A stretch of DNA of 64,000 bases from Rhodosalinus sp041365695 (GTDB lineage: Bacteria > Pseudomonadota > Alphaproteobacteria > Rhodobacterales > Rhodobacteraceae): positions 248,001 to 312,000 of the forward strand of contig NZ_JBGFSJ010000002.1 in the NCBI RefSeq assembly GCF_041365695.1, in the 5' to 3' direction. Numbering within the stretch: the stretch's first letter is position 1; every line of letters begins with the position of its first letter. The notes beneath the pieces were generated by a model that ran no database searches, had not been told where the DNA came from, and saw only the letters and a list, made by a program, of their open reading frames with translations. Below are positions 51,567 through 61,820 of this stretch, piece by piece. A program made the translations under genes and the position numbers.

Positions 51567-52817
51567 ATGTGGCTCTACCGCGTGATCTTCGCCGTCGCGG
51601 CGTTCCCGCTCGCCGCGCTTTTCGCAGTGCGGACGCTGCGCGGGCGCGAGGACCTGGCCGCGCTCCGCGCGCGGCTCGGGGTCGCGCCCGCGGCCGGCGA
51701 CCGGCGGCCCACGGTCTGGCTGCACGCCGCGTCGAACGGGGAACTTGCGTCGGTCGCGCCGCTCGTCGCGCGGCTGCGGAGGGCGCGCCCCGATCTTCGC
51801 TGGTTCGTGACGGCCAACAGCGTGACGGGCCGCGATCTCGCACGGGGCTGGGGCGTGGCGGCGGAGTGCGCGCCCCTCGATCTGCGCGGGGCGGCGCGGC
51901 GCCTGCTGCGGCGGTGGGACGTGCGGCTGCACATCGTCGTGGAGTCCGAGCTCTGGCCGAACCGCCTTTCGGCCTGCGGCGCGGCGGGCGTGCCCGTGGC
52001 GGTGCTCGGCGCGCGGATGAGCGCGCGGACGGCGCGGGGCTGGGCGCGCCTTCCGGGTCTCGCGCCCCGCGTCCTGGGGCATATCTCCTTCCTGTCGGCG
52101 CAGGACGCCCGCTCGCTCGAGCGGCTGCGCGCGCTCGGCCTGCCGGAGGCGGCCGCCGGGCCCGTGCTGGATCTCAAGGCGCTCTACACCCCGCCGCCGG
52201 GCGAACCGGACGGGGCGTTGCAAGCCGCCTTTCCGCGCGCCGGGACGTGGCTTGCGGCCTCCACCCATGACGGCGAGGAGGACATCGTGATCGCCGCCCA
52301 TCTCGCGGCCCGCGCGGCGCGCCCCGGTCTGCGGCTGATCCTCGCGCCCCGCCATCCCGCGCGCGGCGACGCGGTGGCGGCCCTGCTTGCGCAAGCCGGG
52401 ATCGACTTCGACCGGCGCAGTCGCGGCGAGGTCACGGGCGCCGAGGTGCTGCTTGCCGACACGATGGGCGAGATGCACCTGTGGTACGCGCTGGCCGGGA
52501 CCGTTTTCGTCGGCGGATCGCTCGTGCCGAAAGGCGGGCACACGCCCTACGAACCCGCGGCCTTCGGCTGCGCCCTGCTTCACGGACCGCACCTGGAGAA
52601 TTTCGCGCCCGCCTATGGCCGCATCGCGGAGGCGGGGGCGAGCCGGCGGGTCTCCGGCGCCGGGGAGCTGGCCGGGGCGCTTTCGGACCTTGCCGCGCCG
52701 GACGCGCAGACGGCGCTCGGGCAGGCGGGGGCGCAGGCGCTGGGGCACGGCGCGGACGCCGAGGCGGTGGTGGCCACCGTGCAGCACATGCTGCCCCCGG
52801 CGGCCAAGGAGAGTTGA
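51567..52817 (+). CDS. waaA: 3-deoxy-D-manno-octulosonic acid transferase
   Basis: WaaA adds Kdo to lipid IVA in lipopolysaccharide synthesis at the inner membrane. The 416-residue protein has an N-terminal membrane anchor (WLYRVIFAVAAFPLAALF) and the GT-B signature blocks WLHAASNGELASV, ESELWPN and LADTMGEMHLWYALAG. GGSLVPKGGHTPYEPAAFG follows. The ATG at 51567 is preferred over a GTG six bases earlier. Its presence shows an LPS-making Gram-negative cell. Confidence 0.93.
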   Translation: MWLYRVIFAVAAFPLAALFAVRTLRGREDLAALRARLGVAPAAGDRRPTVWLHAASNGELASVAPLVARLRRARPDLRWFVTANSVTGRDLARGWGVAAECAPLDLRGAARRLLRRWDVRLHIVVESELWPNRLSACGAAGVPVAVLGARMSARTARGWARLPGLAPRVLGHISFLSAQDARSLERLRALGLPEAAAGPVLDLKALYTPPPGEPDGALQAAFPRAGTWLAASTHDGEEDIVIAAHLAARAARPGLRLILAPRHPARGDAVAALLAQAGIDFDRRSRGEVTGAEVLLADTMGEMHLWYALAGTVFVGGSLVPKGGHTPYEPAAFGCALLHGPHLENFAPAYGRIAEAGASRRVSGAGELAGALSDLAAPDAQTALGQAGAQALGHGADAEAVVATVQHMLPPAAKES

Positions 52818-52871
52818 TCGCCGCGACGGCATCCTTATTTACTGGCCCGACCCGGTCGGCGAGTTGCAGCG

Positions 52872-53300
52872 ATGATCCACTACACTCTGAAATGCGCGAA
52901 CGATCACAGCTTCGACAGCTGGTTCCAATCCGCCATCGCCTTCGACAAGCTCGAGGCCGCGGGCATGGTCTGCTGCTCGGTCTGCGGATCGACGAAGGTG
53001 CAGAAGGACGTGATGTCGCCCCGCGTCGGCAAAACGACGCGACGCGCGCGCCCTGCGCCCGCGCTGAGTGCGCCCGCGCACCCGGCCGAGCCCGCGCTGC
53101 GCCGCCTCCGCGCCTTCGTCGAGGCGAACTCGGAGGATGTGGGAGAGAACTTCGTGCGGGAGGCGCGCGCGATCCACGCGGGCGATGCGCCGGAACGCGC
53201 GATCCGGGGGCAGGCGCGGCCCGCCGAGGCGCGCAAGCTCGTCGAGGACGGGGTGCCCGTGGCGCCGCTCCCCTTCCTGCCCACCCGCAAGTCGAACTGA
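52872..53300 (+). CDS. DUF1178 zinc-ribbon protein
   Basis: The 142-residue protein starts MIHYTLKCANDHSFDSWFQS and contains CCSVCGSTKV, giving the cysteine pairs of a small zinc ribbon. The family is widespread in alphaproteobacteria and uncharacterised. The C-terminal half contains ENFVREARAIHAGDAPERAIRG, the family's usual motif. It lies 54 bp after waaA and one base before the SDR gene. Confidence 0.9.
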   Translation: MIHYTLKCANDHSFDSWFQSAIAFDKLEAAGMVCCSVCGSTKVQKDVMSPRVGKTTRRARPAPALSAPAHPAEPALRRLRAFVEANSEDVGENFVREARAIHAGDAPERAIRGQARPAEARKLVEDGVPVAPLPFLPTRKSN

Positions 53301-53301
53301 C

Positions 53302-53958
53302 ATGGCCCGCGCGCCTCACGCCGTGATCACCGGGGCCAACCGCGGCATCGGCGCGGCCCTCGGCACCGGGCTTCGGGATGCGGGCTGGACGGTCTCTGGC
53401 ACCGCGCGCGCGGGCGACGGGTTCCTGCCTCTCGACGTGCGCGATCCCGAGAGTGTCGGCGCCCTCGCGGCACGGCTGGACTCGGTGCCGGTGGACCTGC
53501 TGGTCTGCAACGCGGGCATCTACCCCGACAAGGGCGAGAGCCTCGCCGACGGCTACCCGGCCGAGATGTGGGCCGAGACCTTCGCGGTGAACGTGACGGG
53601 CGTGTTCCTCACCGCCCAGGCGCTCCTGCCCAATCTCCAGATCTCTGACGCGCCGCGGATCGCCGTGATCTCCAGCCAGATGGGCAGTTCCACGCGCGCG
53701 CCGGGCGGCAGCTACATCTACCGCGCCTCGAAGGCCGCGGCGGTGAACCTGGGGCGCAACCTGGCCACGGATCTCGCGCCGCTCGGGATCGCGGTGGGCA
53801 TCTACCACCCCGGCTGGGTGCGCACCGACATGGGCGGCGCGAGGGCCGAGATCGGTGTCGAGGACGCCGCCCGCGGCCTGATCGAGAGATTCGGCGAATT
53901 GAGCGTCGCTACGACCGGACGTTTTCTGACCTGGGACGGGCGCGAGCACCCGTTTTGA
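53302..53958 (+). CDS. Short-chain dehydrogenase/reductase
   Basis: The 218-residue protein has the cofactor loop TGANRGIGAAL, the NAG motif (LVCNAGIYPDKG), the catalytic Ser region (VISSQMGSSTRAPGG) and the YxxxK motif (YRASK). The sequence SYIYRASKAAAVNLGRNLATDLAPLGIAV is typical of SDR oxidoreductases related to C-factor. The ATG at 53302 follows the DUF1178 stop by one base. The substrate is unknown. It converges with hutC. Confidence 0.92.
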   Translation: MARAPHAVITGANRGIGAALGTGLRDAGWTVSGTARAGDGFLPLDVRDPESVGALAARLDSVPVDLLVCNAGIYPDKGESLADGYPAEMWAETFAVNVTGVFLTAQALLPNLQISDAPRIAVISSQMGSSTRAPGGSYIYRASKAAAVNLGRNLATDLAPLGIAVGIYHPGWVRTDMGGARAEIGVEDAARGLIERFGELSVATTGRFLTWDGREHPF

Positions 53959-53968
53959 GGCGCCCGGC

Positions 53969-54670
53969 TCAGATCTTCATGCGCAGCCGGTAGCCTGGCG
54001 CGTAGGCCAGCCGCACCCAGGTGACTGGCGCGTCCGGACCCTGGGTGGCGCGCTCCAGCACCATCACGGGCGTTCCGGGCGCGCAGCCCAGATGAGCGGC
54101 GGCATCGGCGCTGGCGGGCTCGGCGGCGTAGTCGAGCGTGCCGCGATCGAACGGTGCGTGGCGCACCAGCCACTCGTTCGCGCTGATCTCGTCGAGCGGC
54201 GCGGCGGCGAAGCCCGGCGCGGCGGCAAGGTTCACCCAGCGATCCTCGTAGGCGTAGGGCCGCCCGTCGGCGAGGTGGAGCGCGCGAACCCGCTCGGCGC
54301 GGGCGCCGGGGGCGAGCCCCAGCGCGAGGCGCGGGGCCTCGGGCACGGGCGCGGCCCCGCGCGCGATCAGCGCGTGGGCGTAGCGCGCGCCCCGTTCCTC
54401 GACCTCCTCGCGGACGATCGGAACCGACAGAAGGGCCCGGCGCTGCGGCGCCTCGGCAACGCGTGTGCCGGCGCGGCGGCGCCGCTCCAGCAGCCCCTGC
54501 TCGGCCAGCGCGCGGAGCGCGCGGTTCACCGTGGCGCGGGCATGGCCCAACTCGCGCGCGAGCGCCACCTCGCTCGGGATCAGCTCTCCGGGCAGCCACT
54601 CCCGGGTCTGGATGCGGCGCAGGGCCTCGTCGTGCACCGCGCGCCATGCCGGGCGCCGCCCGGTCGTCAT
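53969..54670 (-). CDS. hutC: Histidine utilisation repressor HutC
   Basis: The 233-residue GntR/UTRA-family regulator has a winged helix (about 10-75; LIPSEVALARELGHARATVNRALRALAEQGLL) and a UTRA ligand domain (about 90-230; YEDRWVNLAAAPGF, VLERATQGPDAPVTWVRLAYAPGYRL). In known systems HutC represses hut genes and is released by urocanate. Its ATG overlaps the hutF stop by 4 bp, so it is made with the enzymes it controls. A likely operator lies in the hutF-hutI gap. Confidence 0.95.
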   Translation of the reverse strand: MTTGRRPAWRAVHDEALRRIQTREWLPGELIPSEVALARELGHARATVNRALRALAEQGLLERRRRAGTRVAEAPQRRALLSVPIVREEVEERGARYAHALIARGAAPVPEAPRLALGLAPGARAERVRALHLADGRPYAYEDRWVNLAAAPGFAAAPLDEISANEWLVRHAPFDRGTLDYAAEPASADAAAHLGCAPGTPVMVLERATQGPDAPVTWVRLAYAPGYRLRMKI

Positions 54671-56025
54671 AGCGCATCCCCGAGCCGGACCATCGCGCCG
54701 CGGAACCGCGCCTCGATCCGGCTCCGCGCCACGTGGGCGCCGTCGCGGACCACGTGGCGGCCTGCCGACCAGACGTCGCGCACCAGCCCGTCGCCGGCGG
54801 CGAAGATCCATGTGTCGAGCGCGGTGTCGCCGTTCCGTCCAACGAGGGCGGTGGCCTCGGTGTCGAGCGCCACGAGGTCGGCCCATTCGCCGGGCGCGAT
54901 CGCGCCGCGCCCCCGCCCGAGCGCCTGCGCGGCGCCGGTCGCGGCGGCCTCCAGAAGCTGGCGCCCCGTGGATTGGCCGGGATCGGCCAGCACGGCGCGG
55001 GCGCGATCCCGCAACCGCTGGGAATATTCGAGCGCCGAAAGCTCTCCCGAGAGCGAGATCCGCAGGTTGGAATCGGAGCCTACGCCGAGACGGCCCCCCG
55101 CGGCGCGCCAGCCAGCCCCGTCGAAGATGCCGTCGCCGAGATTGGCCTCCGTCACGGGACAGAGCCCCGCGACGGCGCCGGTGCGCGCCAACCTGGCGGT
55201 TTCGTGCGGGCGCATCTGGGTGCAGTGGATCAGGCACCACCGCGCATCCACCTCCGCGTTGTCCAGAAGCCACTCGACGGGCCGCGCCCCGAGCGCCGAC
55301 ATGGCCTCGCTCACCTCGCCCTCCTGCTCGGCGAGGTGCATGTGCAGGGGCCCCAGCCCCACTTCGGCGATCTGCGCCAGCGCGTCCGGAGAGACGGCGC
55401 GGAGCGAATGCGGGGCAAGGCCAAGCACGGCATCCGGCCCGAGCGTCGTCATGGCCCCGGCCGCGCCCTCCACCAGCCGGGAGAAGCGGTCGGTGTCGTT
55501 GCCGAAGCGGCGCTGCCCGTCCCCCAGGGGACGCCCGTCGCAGCCGCCCTGGCTGTAGAGCACCGGCAGAAGTGTAAGGCCGATCCCGGTTTCCGCCGCC
55601 GCGGCGACGATCCGGTCGGCAAGTTCCGAGAGTCGGACGTAGGGGGCGCCGCCCGGCTGATGGTGCAGGTAATGAAACTCGCCCACGGCGGCGAAACCCG
55701 CCTCCAGCATCTCCATCTGCACCTGCGCGGCGATGGCTTCCACCTCGTCGGGGCCGAGCGCGGCGAGAAAGCGGTACATCAGCTGCCGCCAGGTCCAGAA
55801 ACTGTCCTGCCCCGCGCCGCCGCGCCGCTCGGCCAGCCCGGCCATCGCGCGCTGGAAGGCATGGGAATGCAGGTTGCCCGGCGCGGGCAGCAAGAGCCCC
55901 GTGCGGTGATCGGGCGCGGCGCCGGCCGGCGCTTCGGCGAGCCGCCCGTCGGGTGCGATGGCGACGCGGATCTCGCTGGCCCAGCCCTCGGGCAGGAGCG
56001 CCTGCGCTGCGTGGATGATCGTCAT
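54667..56025 (-). CDS. hutF: N-formimidoylglutamate deiminase
   Basis: HutF deaminates formimidoylglutamate to formylglutamate, the branch used when HutG is a deformylase. The 452-residue amidohydrolase has PGNLHSHAFQRAMAGLAER with the metal histidines. LGLAPHSLRAVSPD and LHMHLAEQEGEV follow, and VGSDSNLRI gives the metal aspartate. It is divergent from hutI, and the 67-bp gap holds the operator candidate. hutC follows directly. Confidence 0.95.
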   Translation of the reverse strand: MTIIHAAQALLPEGWASEIRVAIAPDGRLAEAPAGAAPDHRTGLLLPAPGNLHSHAFQRAMAGLAERRGGAGQDSFWTWRQLMYRFLAALGPDEVEAIAAQVQMEMLEAGFAAVGEFHYLHHQPGGAPYVRLSELADRIVAAAAETGIGLTLLPVLYSQGGCDGRPLGDGQRRFGNDTDRFSRLVEGAAGAMTTLGPDAVLGLAPHSLRAVSPDALAQIAEVGLGPLHMHLAEQEGEVSEAMSALGARPVEWLLDNAEVDARWCLIHCTQMRPHETARLARTGAVAGLCPVTEANLGDGIFDGAGWRAAGGRLGVGSDSNLRISLSGELSALEYSQRLRDRARAVLADPGQSTGRQLLEAAATGAAQALGRGRGAIAPGEWADLVALDTEATALVGRNGDTALDTWIFAAGDGLVRDVWSAGRHVVRDGAHVARSRIEARFRGAMVRLGDAL

Positions 56026-56034
56026 CGGGGCCTC

Positions 56035-56063
56035 TTGACGGGGTTAATATGTACAGACATAAA
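56035..56063 (+). promoter_or_regulatory. Candidate promoter of hutI-hutH-hutG
   Basis: TTGACG (56035-56040) is separated by 17 bp from CATAAA (56058-56063), a sigma-70-like arrangement ahead of hutI. An inverted repeat overlaps the spacer and -10 region, as expected for a repressor-controlled promoter. The hutI ATG (56093) has GAGGG just upstream. Confidence 0.45.
56048..56061. promoter_or_regulatory. Candidate HutC operator
   Basis: TATGT-ACAG-ACATA is a perfect 5-bp inverted repeat in the hutF-hutI divergent gap. Known HutC and GntR/UTRA operators have a similar TGTAnnnnTACA-like symmetry. A second inverted repeat, AAATCG-N7-CGATTT (56062-56080), follows at once and may be a further half of the site. 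Confidence 0.6.
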
Positions 56064-56092
56064 ATCGATAAACCCGATTTCACGAGGGTTCA

Positions 56093-57295
56093 ATGTCCGC
56101 CTACGTCCTCACCGATGCCGTCCTCGCGACGATGAACGCGTCAGCGCCCTACGGCCTGGTGCCGAAGGCCGCGGTGGCTGTCGAAGGCGATCGCATCGCC
56201 TGGGCGGGGCCGGCCGACGCGTTGCCCCCGCCCTTCGACGGCTGGCCGGCGGAGCGGCTGGAAGGGCGTCTCGTGACGCCGGGCCTGATCGATTGCCACA
56301 CGCATCTCGTCCAGGGCGGCGACCGCGCGGGGGAGTTCGAGATGCGCCTCGAAGGCGCGAGCTACGAGGAGATCGCCCGTGCCGGCGGCGGCATCGTCTC
56401 GACCGTCACCGAGACCCGCAAGGCGGACGAGGAGGCGCTGGTATCCGGTGCGCTTCGCCGTCTCGACGCGCTCATCGCCGAGGGCGTCACCACGGTGGAG
56501 GTGAAATCGGGCTACGGCCTCGACGCGGAGACCGAGCTGCGCATGCTGCGCGCGGCCCGCCGGCTGGGCGAGGCGCGAAACGTCACCGTGCGCACGAGCT
56601 TTCTGGGTGCGCACGCCGTCCCGCCCGAGCAGGCGGGCCGCGCCGACAGCTACATCGACGAGGTCTGCCTGCCCGCGCTTCGCCGGGCGGCGGAGGAGGG
56701 GCTCGCCGACGCGGTGGACGGGTTCTGCGAAAGCATCGCCTTCGACACGGCGCAGATCGCGCGCGTCTTCGATCTCGCCGCCGAGCTGGGACTGCCGGTG
56801 AAGCTCCATGCCGAGCAGCTGTCCTGGATGGGCGGGGCGCGGCTCGCCGCGTCGCGGGGCGCGCTTTCGGCCGACCACCTCGAATATGCCAACTGGGAGG
56901 ACGCGGCCGAGATGGCGCGGGCGGGGACGGTCGCGGTGCTGCTGCCGGGGGCCTTCTACACGCTGGGCGAGACGCAGCTGCCGCCCGTGGGCGCGTTCCG
57001 CTCCCACCGCGTGCCGATGGCGCTCGCCACGGACTGCAACCCCGGCTCCTCGCCGCTCACCTCGCTGCTTCTGGCGCTCAACATGGGGTGCACGCTCTTC
57101 CGGATGACGCCCGAGGAGGCGCTGCGCGGCGTCACCGTTCACGCGGCCCGCGCGCTCGGCCTTGCCGATCGGGGGCGCATCGCGGCGGGCCTCCGGGCCG
57201 ATCTCTGCGTCTGGGACGTGGACCGCCCGGCCGAACTCGCCTATCGCATCGGGTTCAACCCGCTCCACCGCCGGATCGTCGGGGGGCGCACATGA
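56093..57295 (+). CDS. hutI: Imidazolonepropionase
   Basis: HutI hydrolyses 4-imidazolone-5-propanoate to formimidoylglutamate. The 400-residue amidohydrolase has the metal motif DCHTHLVQGG, SFLGAHAVPPE, LHAEQLSWMGG and ATDCNPGSSP. All match the HutI family and its usual length. Its stop overlaps the hutH start by 4 bp, so the rightward hut genes are translationally coupled. Confidence 0.96.
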   Translation: MSAYVLTDAVLATMNASAPYGLVPKAAVAVEGDRIAWAGPADALPPPFDGWPAERLEGRLVTPGLIDCHTHLVQGGDRAGEFEMRLEGASYEEIARAGGGIVSTVTETRKADEEALVSGALRRLDALIAEGVTTVEVKSGYGLDAETELRMLRAARRLGEARNVTVRTSFLGAHAVPPEQAGRADSYIDEVCLPALRRAAEEGLADAVDGFCESIAFDTAQIARVFDLAAELGLPVKLHAEQLSWMGGARLAASRGALSADHLEYANWEDAAEMARAGTVAVLLPGAFYTLGETQLPPVGAFRSHRVPMALATDCNPGSSPLTSLLLALNMGCTLFRMTPEEALRGVTVHAARALGLADRGRIAAGLRADLCVWDVDRPAELAYRIGFNPLHRRIVGGRT

Positions 57296-58812
57296 TCCTT
57301 TCGCCCGGCGCCGTGCCCCTGGGCGATCTGGAGCGGCTCTGGCGCGAGGGCGAGGCGCCGCGGCTCGACCCGGCGGCGCGCGATCAGGTGGAGGCGGCGG
57401 CAGAGCTCGTGGCCCGGGCCGCGTCTGGAGAGGCGCCGGTCTACGGCGTGAACACCGGCTTCGGCAAGCTCGCCAGCCGGAAGATCGCGGCCGGAGACAC
57501 CGCGCAGCTTCAGCGGAACCTGATCCTGTCGCATTGCGCCGGGGTCGGCGCGCCGATGCCGGAGGCCCTGGCGCGTCTGATGATGGCGCTCAAGCTCATG
57601 TCGCTCGGCCGTGGGGCTTCGGGCGTGCGGTGGGAGATCTGCGCGCTTCTGGAAGGGATGCTCGCGCGGGGCGTCACGCCGGTGGTGCCGCACCAGGGCT
57701 CCGTCGGCGCGTCGGGCGACCTCGCGCCGCTTGCGCACATGACCGCCGTGATGATCGGCGAGGGCCGCGCCTGGCACCAGGGCCGCGAGATGGCGGGCGC
57801 GGACGCGCTGGCGGCGGCGGGTCTCGCGCGGGTGGCGCTCGGCCCGAAGGAGGGGCTCGCCCTCATCAACGGCACGCAGTTTTCCACGGCCTGCGCCCTC
57901 GCCGCGCTCTTCGACGCGTTCCGCGCAGTGGAAAACTCCGCCGTGATCGCGGCGCTTTCCACCGATGCGATCATGGGCTCCACGGCGCCGCTGGTGGCGG
58001 AGATCCACAGGCTGCGAGGGCATGCCGGGCAGATCGAGGTGGCCTGCGCCATGCGCCGCCTGATGGAGGGCAGCGAGATCCGCGAGAGCCACCGCGAGGG
58101 CGACCCGCGCGTGCAGGATCCCTACTGCATCCGCTGCCAGCCGCAGGTGGCGGGCGCGGCGCTCGACGTGCTGCGGACGGCCGCGCGCACGCTCGAGATC
58201 GAGGCCAACGCGGTGACCGACAACCCGCTCGTGCTGGTCGGGGAGGGCCGCATCGTCTCGGGCGGGAACTTCCACGCGGAACCCGTGGGCTTCGCCGCCG
58301 ACCAGATCGCGCTTGCCCTCGCAGAGCTCGGCAGCATCTCCCAGCGCCGCGTGGCGCTGATGGTGGACCCGGCGCTGTCCTTCGACCTGCCGCCCTTCCT
58401 CACGCCCGATCCCGGCCTGAACTCGGGGTTCATGATCGCCGAGGTCACCACCGCCGCGCTGATGAGCGAGAACAAGCACCTCGCCAACCCCTGCGTGACG
58501 GACTCGACGCCCACCTCCGCCAACCAGGAGGATCACGTGAGCATGGCCGCGCATGGCGCCTGGCGGCTCTTCCGGATGGTGCAGAACCTCTCCGTGATCC
58601 ACGGCGTCGAGGCGCTTTGCGCCGCGCAGGGGATCGAGGCGCGCGCGCCGCTGCGCAGCTCCGAGACGCTGCGCGGCGTGCTGGCACGGCTTCGGCAGGA
58701 CGTGCCGCCGCTCGTCGAGGATCGCTATCTCGCTCCCGACATCGAGACCGCCGCCGCGCTCGTCCGCGACGGCGCGCTGGTGGCGGCCGCGGGGCTGGAG
58801 GGCTTCCGATGA
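57292..58812 (+). CDS. hutH: Histidine ammonia-lyase
   Basis: HutH removes ammonia from histidine to give urocanate. The 506-residue protein has the MIO-forming triad A140-S141-G142 in GSVGASGDLAPLAH, and the active-site tyrosine in VYGVNTGFGKLASRKI. QLQRNLILSHCAG and the terminal NQEDHVSMA segment are also present. The length is canonical. It is linked by 4-bp overlaps to hutI and hutG. Confidence 0.97.
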   Translation: MILSPGAVPLGDLERLWREGEAPRLDPAARDQVEAAAELVARAASGEAPVYGVNTGFGKLASRKIAAGDTAQLQRNLILSHCAGVGAPMPEALARLMMALKLMSLGRGASGVRWEICALLEGMLARGVTPVVPHQGSVGASGDLAPLAHMTAVMIGEGRAWHQGREMAGADALAAAGLARVALGPKEGLALINGTQFSTACALAALFDAFRAVENSAVIAALSTDAIMGSTAPLVAEIHRLRGHAGQIEVACAMRRLMEGSEIRESHREGDPRVQDPYCIRCQPQVAGAALDVLRTAARTLEIEANAVTDNPLVLVGEGRIVSGGNFHAEPVGFAADQIALALAELGSISQRRVALMVDPALSFDLPPFLTPDPGLNSGFMIAEVTTAALMSENKHLANPCVTDSTPTSANQEDHVSMAAHGAWRLFRMVQNLSVIHGVEALCAAQGIEARAPLRSSETLRGVLARLRQDVPPLVEDRYLAPDIETAAALVRDGALVAAAGLEGFR

Positions 58813-59603
58813 TCGAGGTCGTCCAGGGGGACGGGCCGCTGGTCCTGGGACTGCCGCATACCGGCACGGACCTGCCCGAGGCGGTGGCCGCGCGGCTCAA
58901 CGAACGGGGCCGGGCGCTCGCCGACACGGACTGGCACGTGCACCGTCTTTACGCGGGGCTCGCGCCCCGCGCGACGACGGTGCGCACCACCATCCATCGC
59001 TACGCCATCGACGTGAACCGCGCCCCCGACGACGCGAGCCTCTATCCCGGGCAGAACACCACCGGGCTTGTCCCGCGCACCGATTTCGACGGGAACCCGA
59101 TCTGGCAGGAGGGCGCGGAACCCGGCGCGGAGGACGTGGCGCGTCTGCGGGCGGCCCACCACGCGCCCTATCACGAGGCCCTCGCGGCCGAGATCGCGCG
59201 GGTGCGGGCGCGCCACGGTGTGGCGATCCTCTACGACTGCCACTCCATCCGCTCGACCGCGCCCTTCCTCTTCGCGGGCGTTCTGCCGGATTTCAACATC
59301 GGCACCGATGACGGGCGGAGCTGCGCGACGGTGGTGGAGGAGACCGTGCGCGCGGTCTGCGACGCGGCGCCGGGCTACAGCACGGTGGTCAACGGGCGTT
59401 TCAAGGGCGGCTGGACCACCCGGCATCACGGCCGCCCGGAGACGGGGGTTCACGCGATCCAGATGGAGCTCGCGCAGTCGACCTACATGGAGGAGGCGCC
59501 GCCCTGGACCTGGCGGGCCGATCGCGCGGCGCGCCTGCGCGATCATCTGGCGCGCGTGCTCGAGGCGCTGGAGCGGCTGGCGCTCGGAGCCGCGCTCGGA
59601 TGA
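58809..59603 (+). CDS. hutG: N-formylglutamate deformylase
   Basis: HutG hydrolyses N-formylglutamate to glutamate and formate, the last step. The 264-residue protein has the N-formylglutamate amidohydrolase blocks LPHTGTDLPE, YAIDVNRAPDD, LYDCHSIRS and QMELAQSTYMEE. This is the HutF-dependent branch rather than the arginase-like HutG. The start overlaps hutH by 4 bp. A hairpin and 130 bp separate it from hutU. Confidence 0.95.
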   Translation: MIEVVQGDGPLVLGLPHTGTDLPEAVAARLNERGRALADTDWHVHRLYAGLAPRATTVRTTIHRYAIDVNRAPDDASLYPGQNTTGLVPRTDFDGNPIWQEGAEPGAEDVARLRAAHHAPYHEALAAEIARVRARHGVAILYDCHSIRSTAPFLFAGVLPDFNIGTDDGRSCATVVEETVRAVCDAAPGYSTVVNGRFKGGWTTRHHGRPETGVHAIQMELAQSTYMEEAPPWTWRADRAARLRDHLARVLEALERLALGAALG

Positions 59604-59643
59604 GGCGGGGCACCGTGGATGGTTCCGGAAGGAAGCGCCGTTT

Positions 59644-59662
59644 GCGGCCCTTGCCGCCTTTT
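59644..59662 (+). terminator. Hairpin with short T-run between hutG and hutU
   Basis: GCGGC and GCCGC pair around a 4-nt loop and are followed by CTTTTC. It resembles a weak intrinsic terminator about 40 bp after hutG. hutU may thus be expressed at a lower level or from its own promoter. Confidence 0.4.
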
Positions 59663-59733
59663 CCCGGCACGTCGCATCCACGCCGCGCCCCGCTTGCGAC
59701 CCTTCGGCGCGCCGCCCGACCAGGAGACTGACC

Positions 59734-61397
<1,664 letters not shown>

Positions 61398-61401
<4 letters not shown>

Positions 61402-61820
61402 GCCTCGCGCGGTTCCGCGAGGCGCAGGACCGGATCTGGCCCGCGCCGGTGGAAGAGCTTCGTGCGGGCCGCAAGGCGACGCACTGGATGTGGTTCGTCT
61501 TCCCCCAGCTTCCCGGCCTCGGCCGGTCGGAGACCGCCCGCCGCTTCGGCATCGCCGGCCTTAAGGAGGCGCGCGCCTATCTCGCCGATCCCGTGCTCGG
61601 CCCGCGGCTTCCGGAGGCCGCCGCGGCGATGCAGGCCAACGCCGGCCGCGCGCCGGAAGAGGTGCTGGGCGCGGTGGACGCGCTCAAGCTCCGCTCCTCG
61701 GCCACGCTCTTCGCCATGGCGTCGGAGGATCCCGCGCCGTTCCGCGCCCTGCTCGAGACCTTCCATGCGGGCGAGGCCTGTCCCGCGACCCGCGACATGC
61801 TGAAAGGAGAGGATCGATGA
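61398..61820 (+). CDS. DUF1810 family protein
   Basis: The 140-residue protein has the DUF1810 features LARFREAQDRIW, HWMWFVFPQLPGLG, and RSSATLFAMASEDPAPFRALLE. The family is widespread; its biochemical activity is unknown. It is coupled by 4-bp overlaps to hutU before it and to the OCD-like gene after it. The location suggests a minor or accessory role in amino acid catabolism, or a gene that travels with the hut operon by chance. Confidence 0.88.

Noticed and set aside
53969..56083. Minus-strand frame that would fuse an N-terminal extension to HutC
   Set aside because: The extension lies out of frame with hutF. HutC starts at 54670 with a normal winged-helix N-terminus.
54733..58812. Very long open frame on the plus strand (about 1360 codons) running through hutF, hutI and hutH
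   Set aside because: It is antisense to hutF and out of frame with hutI. Only its last 506 codons, starting at 57292, match a protein family (HutH).
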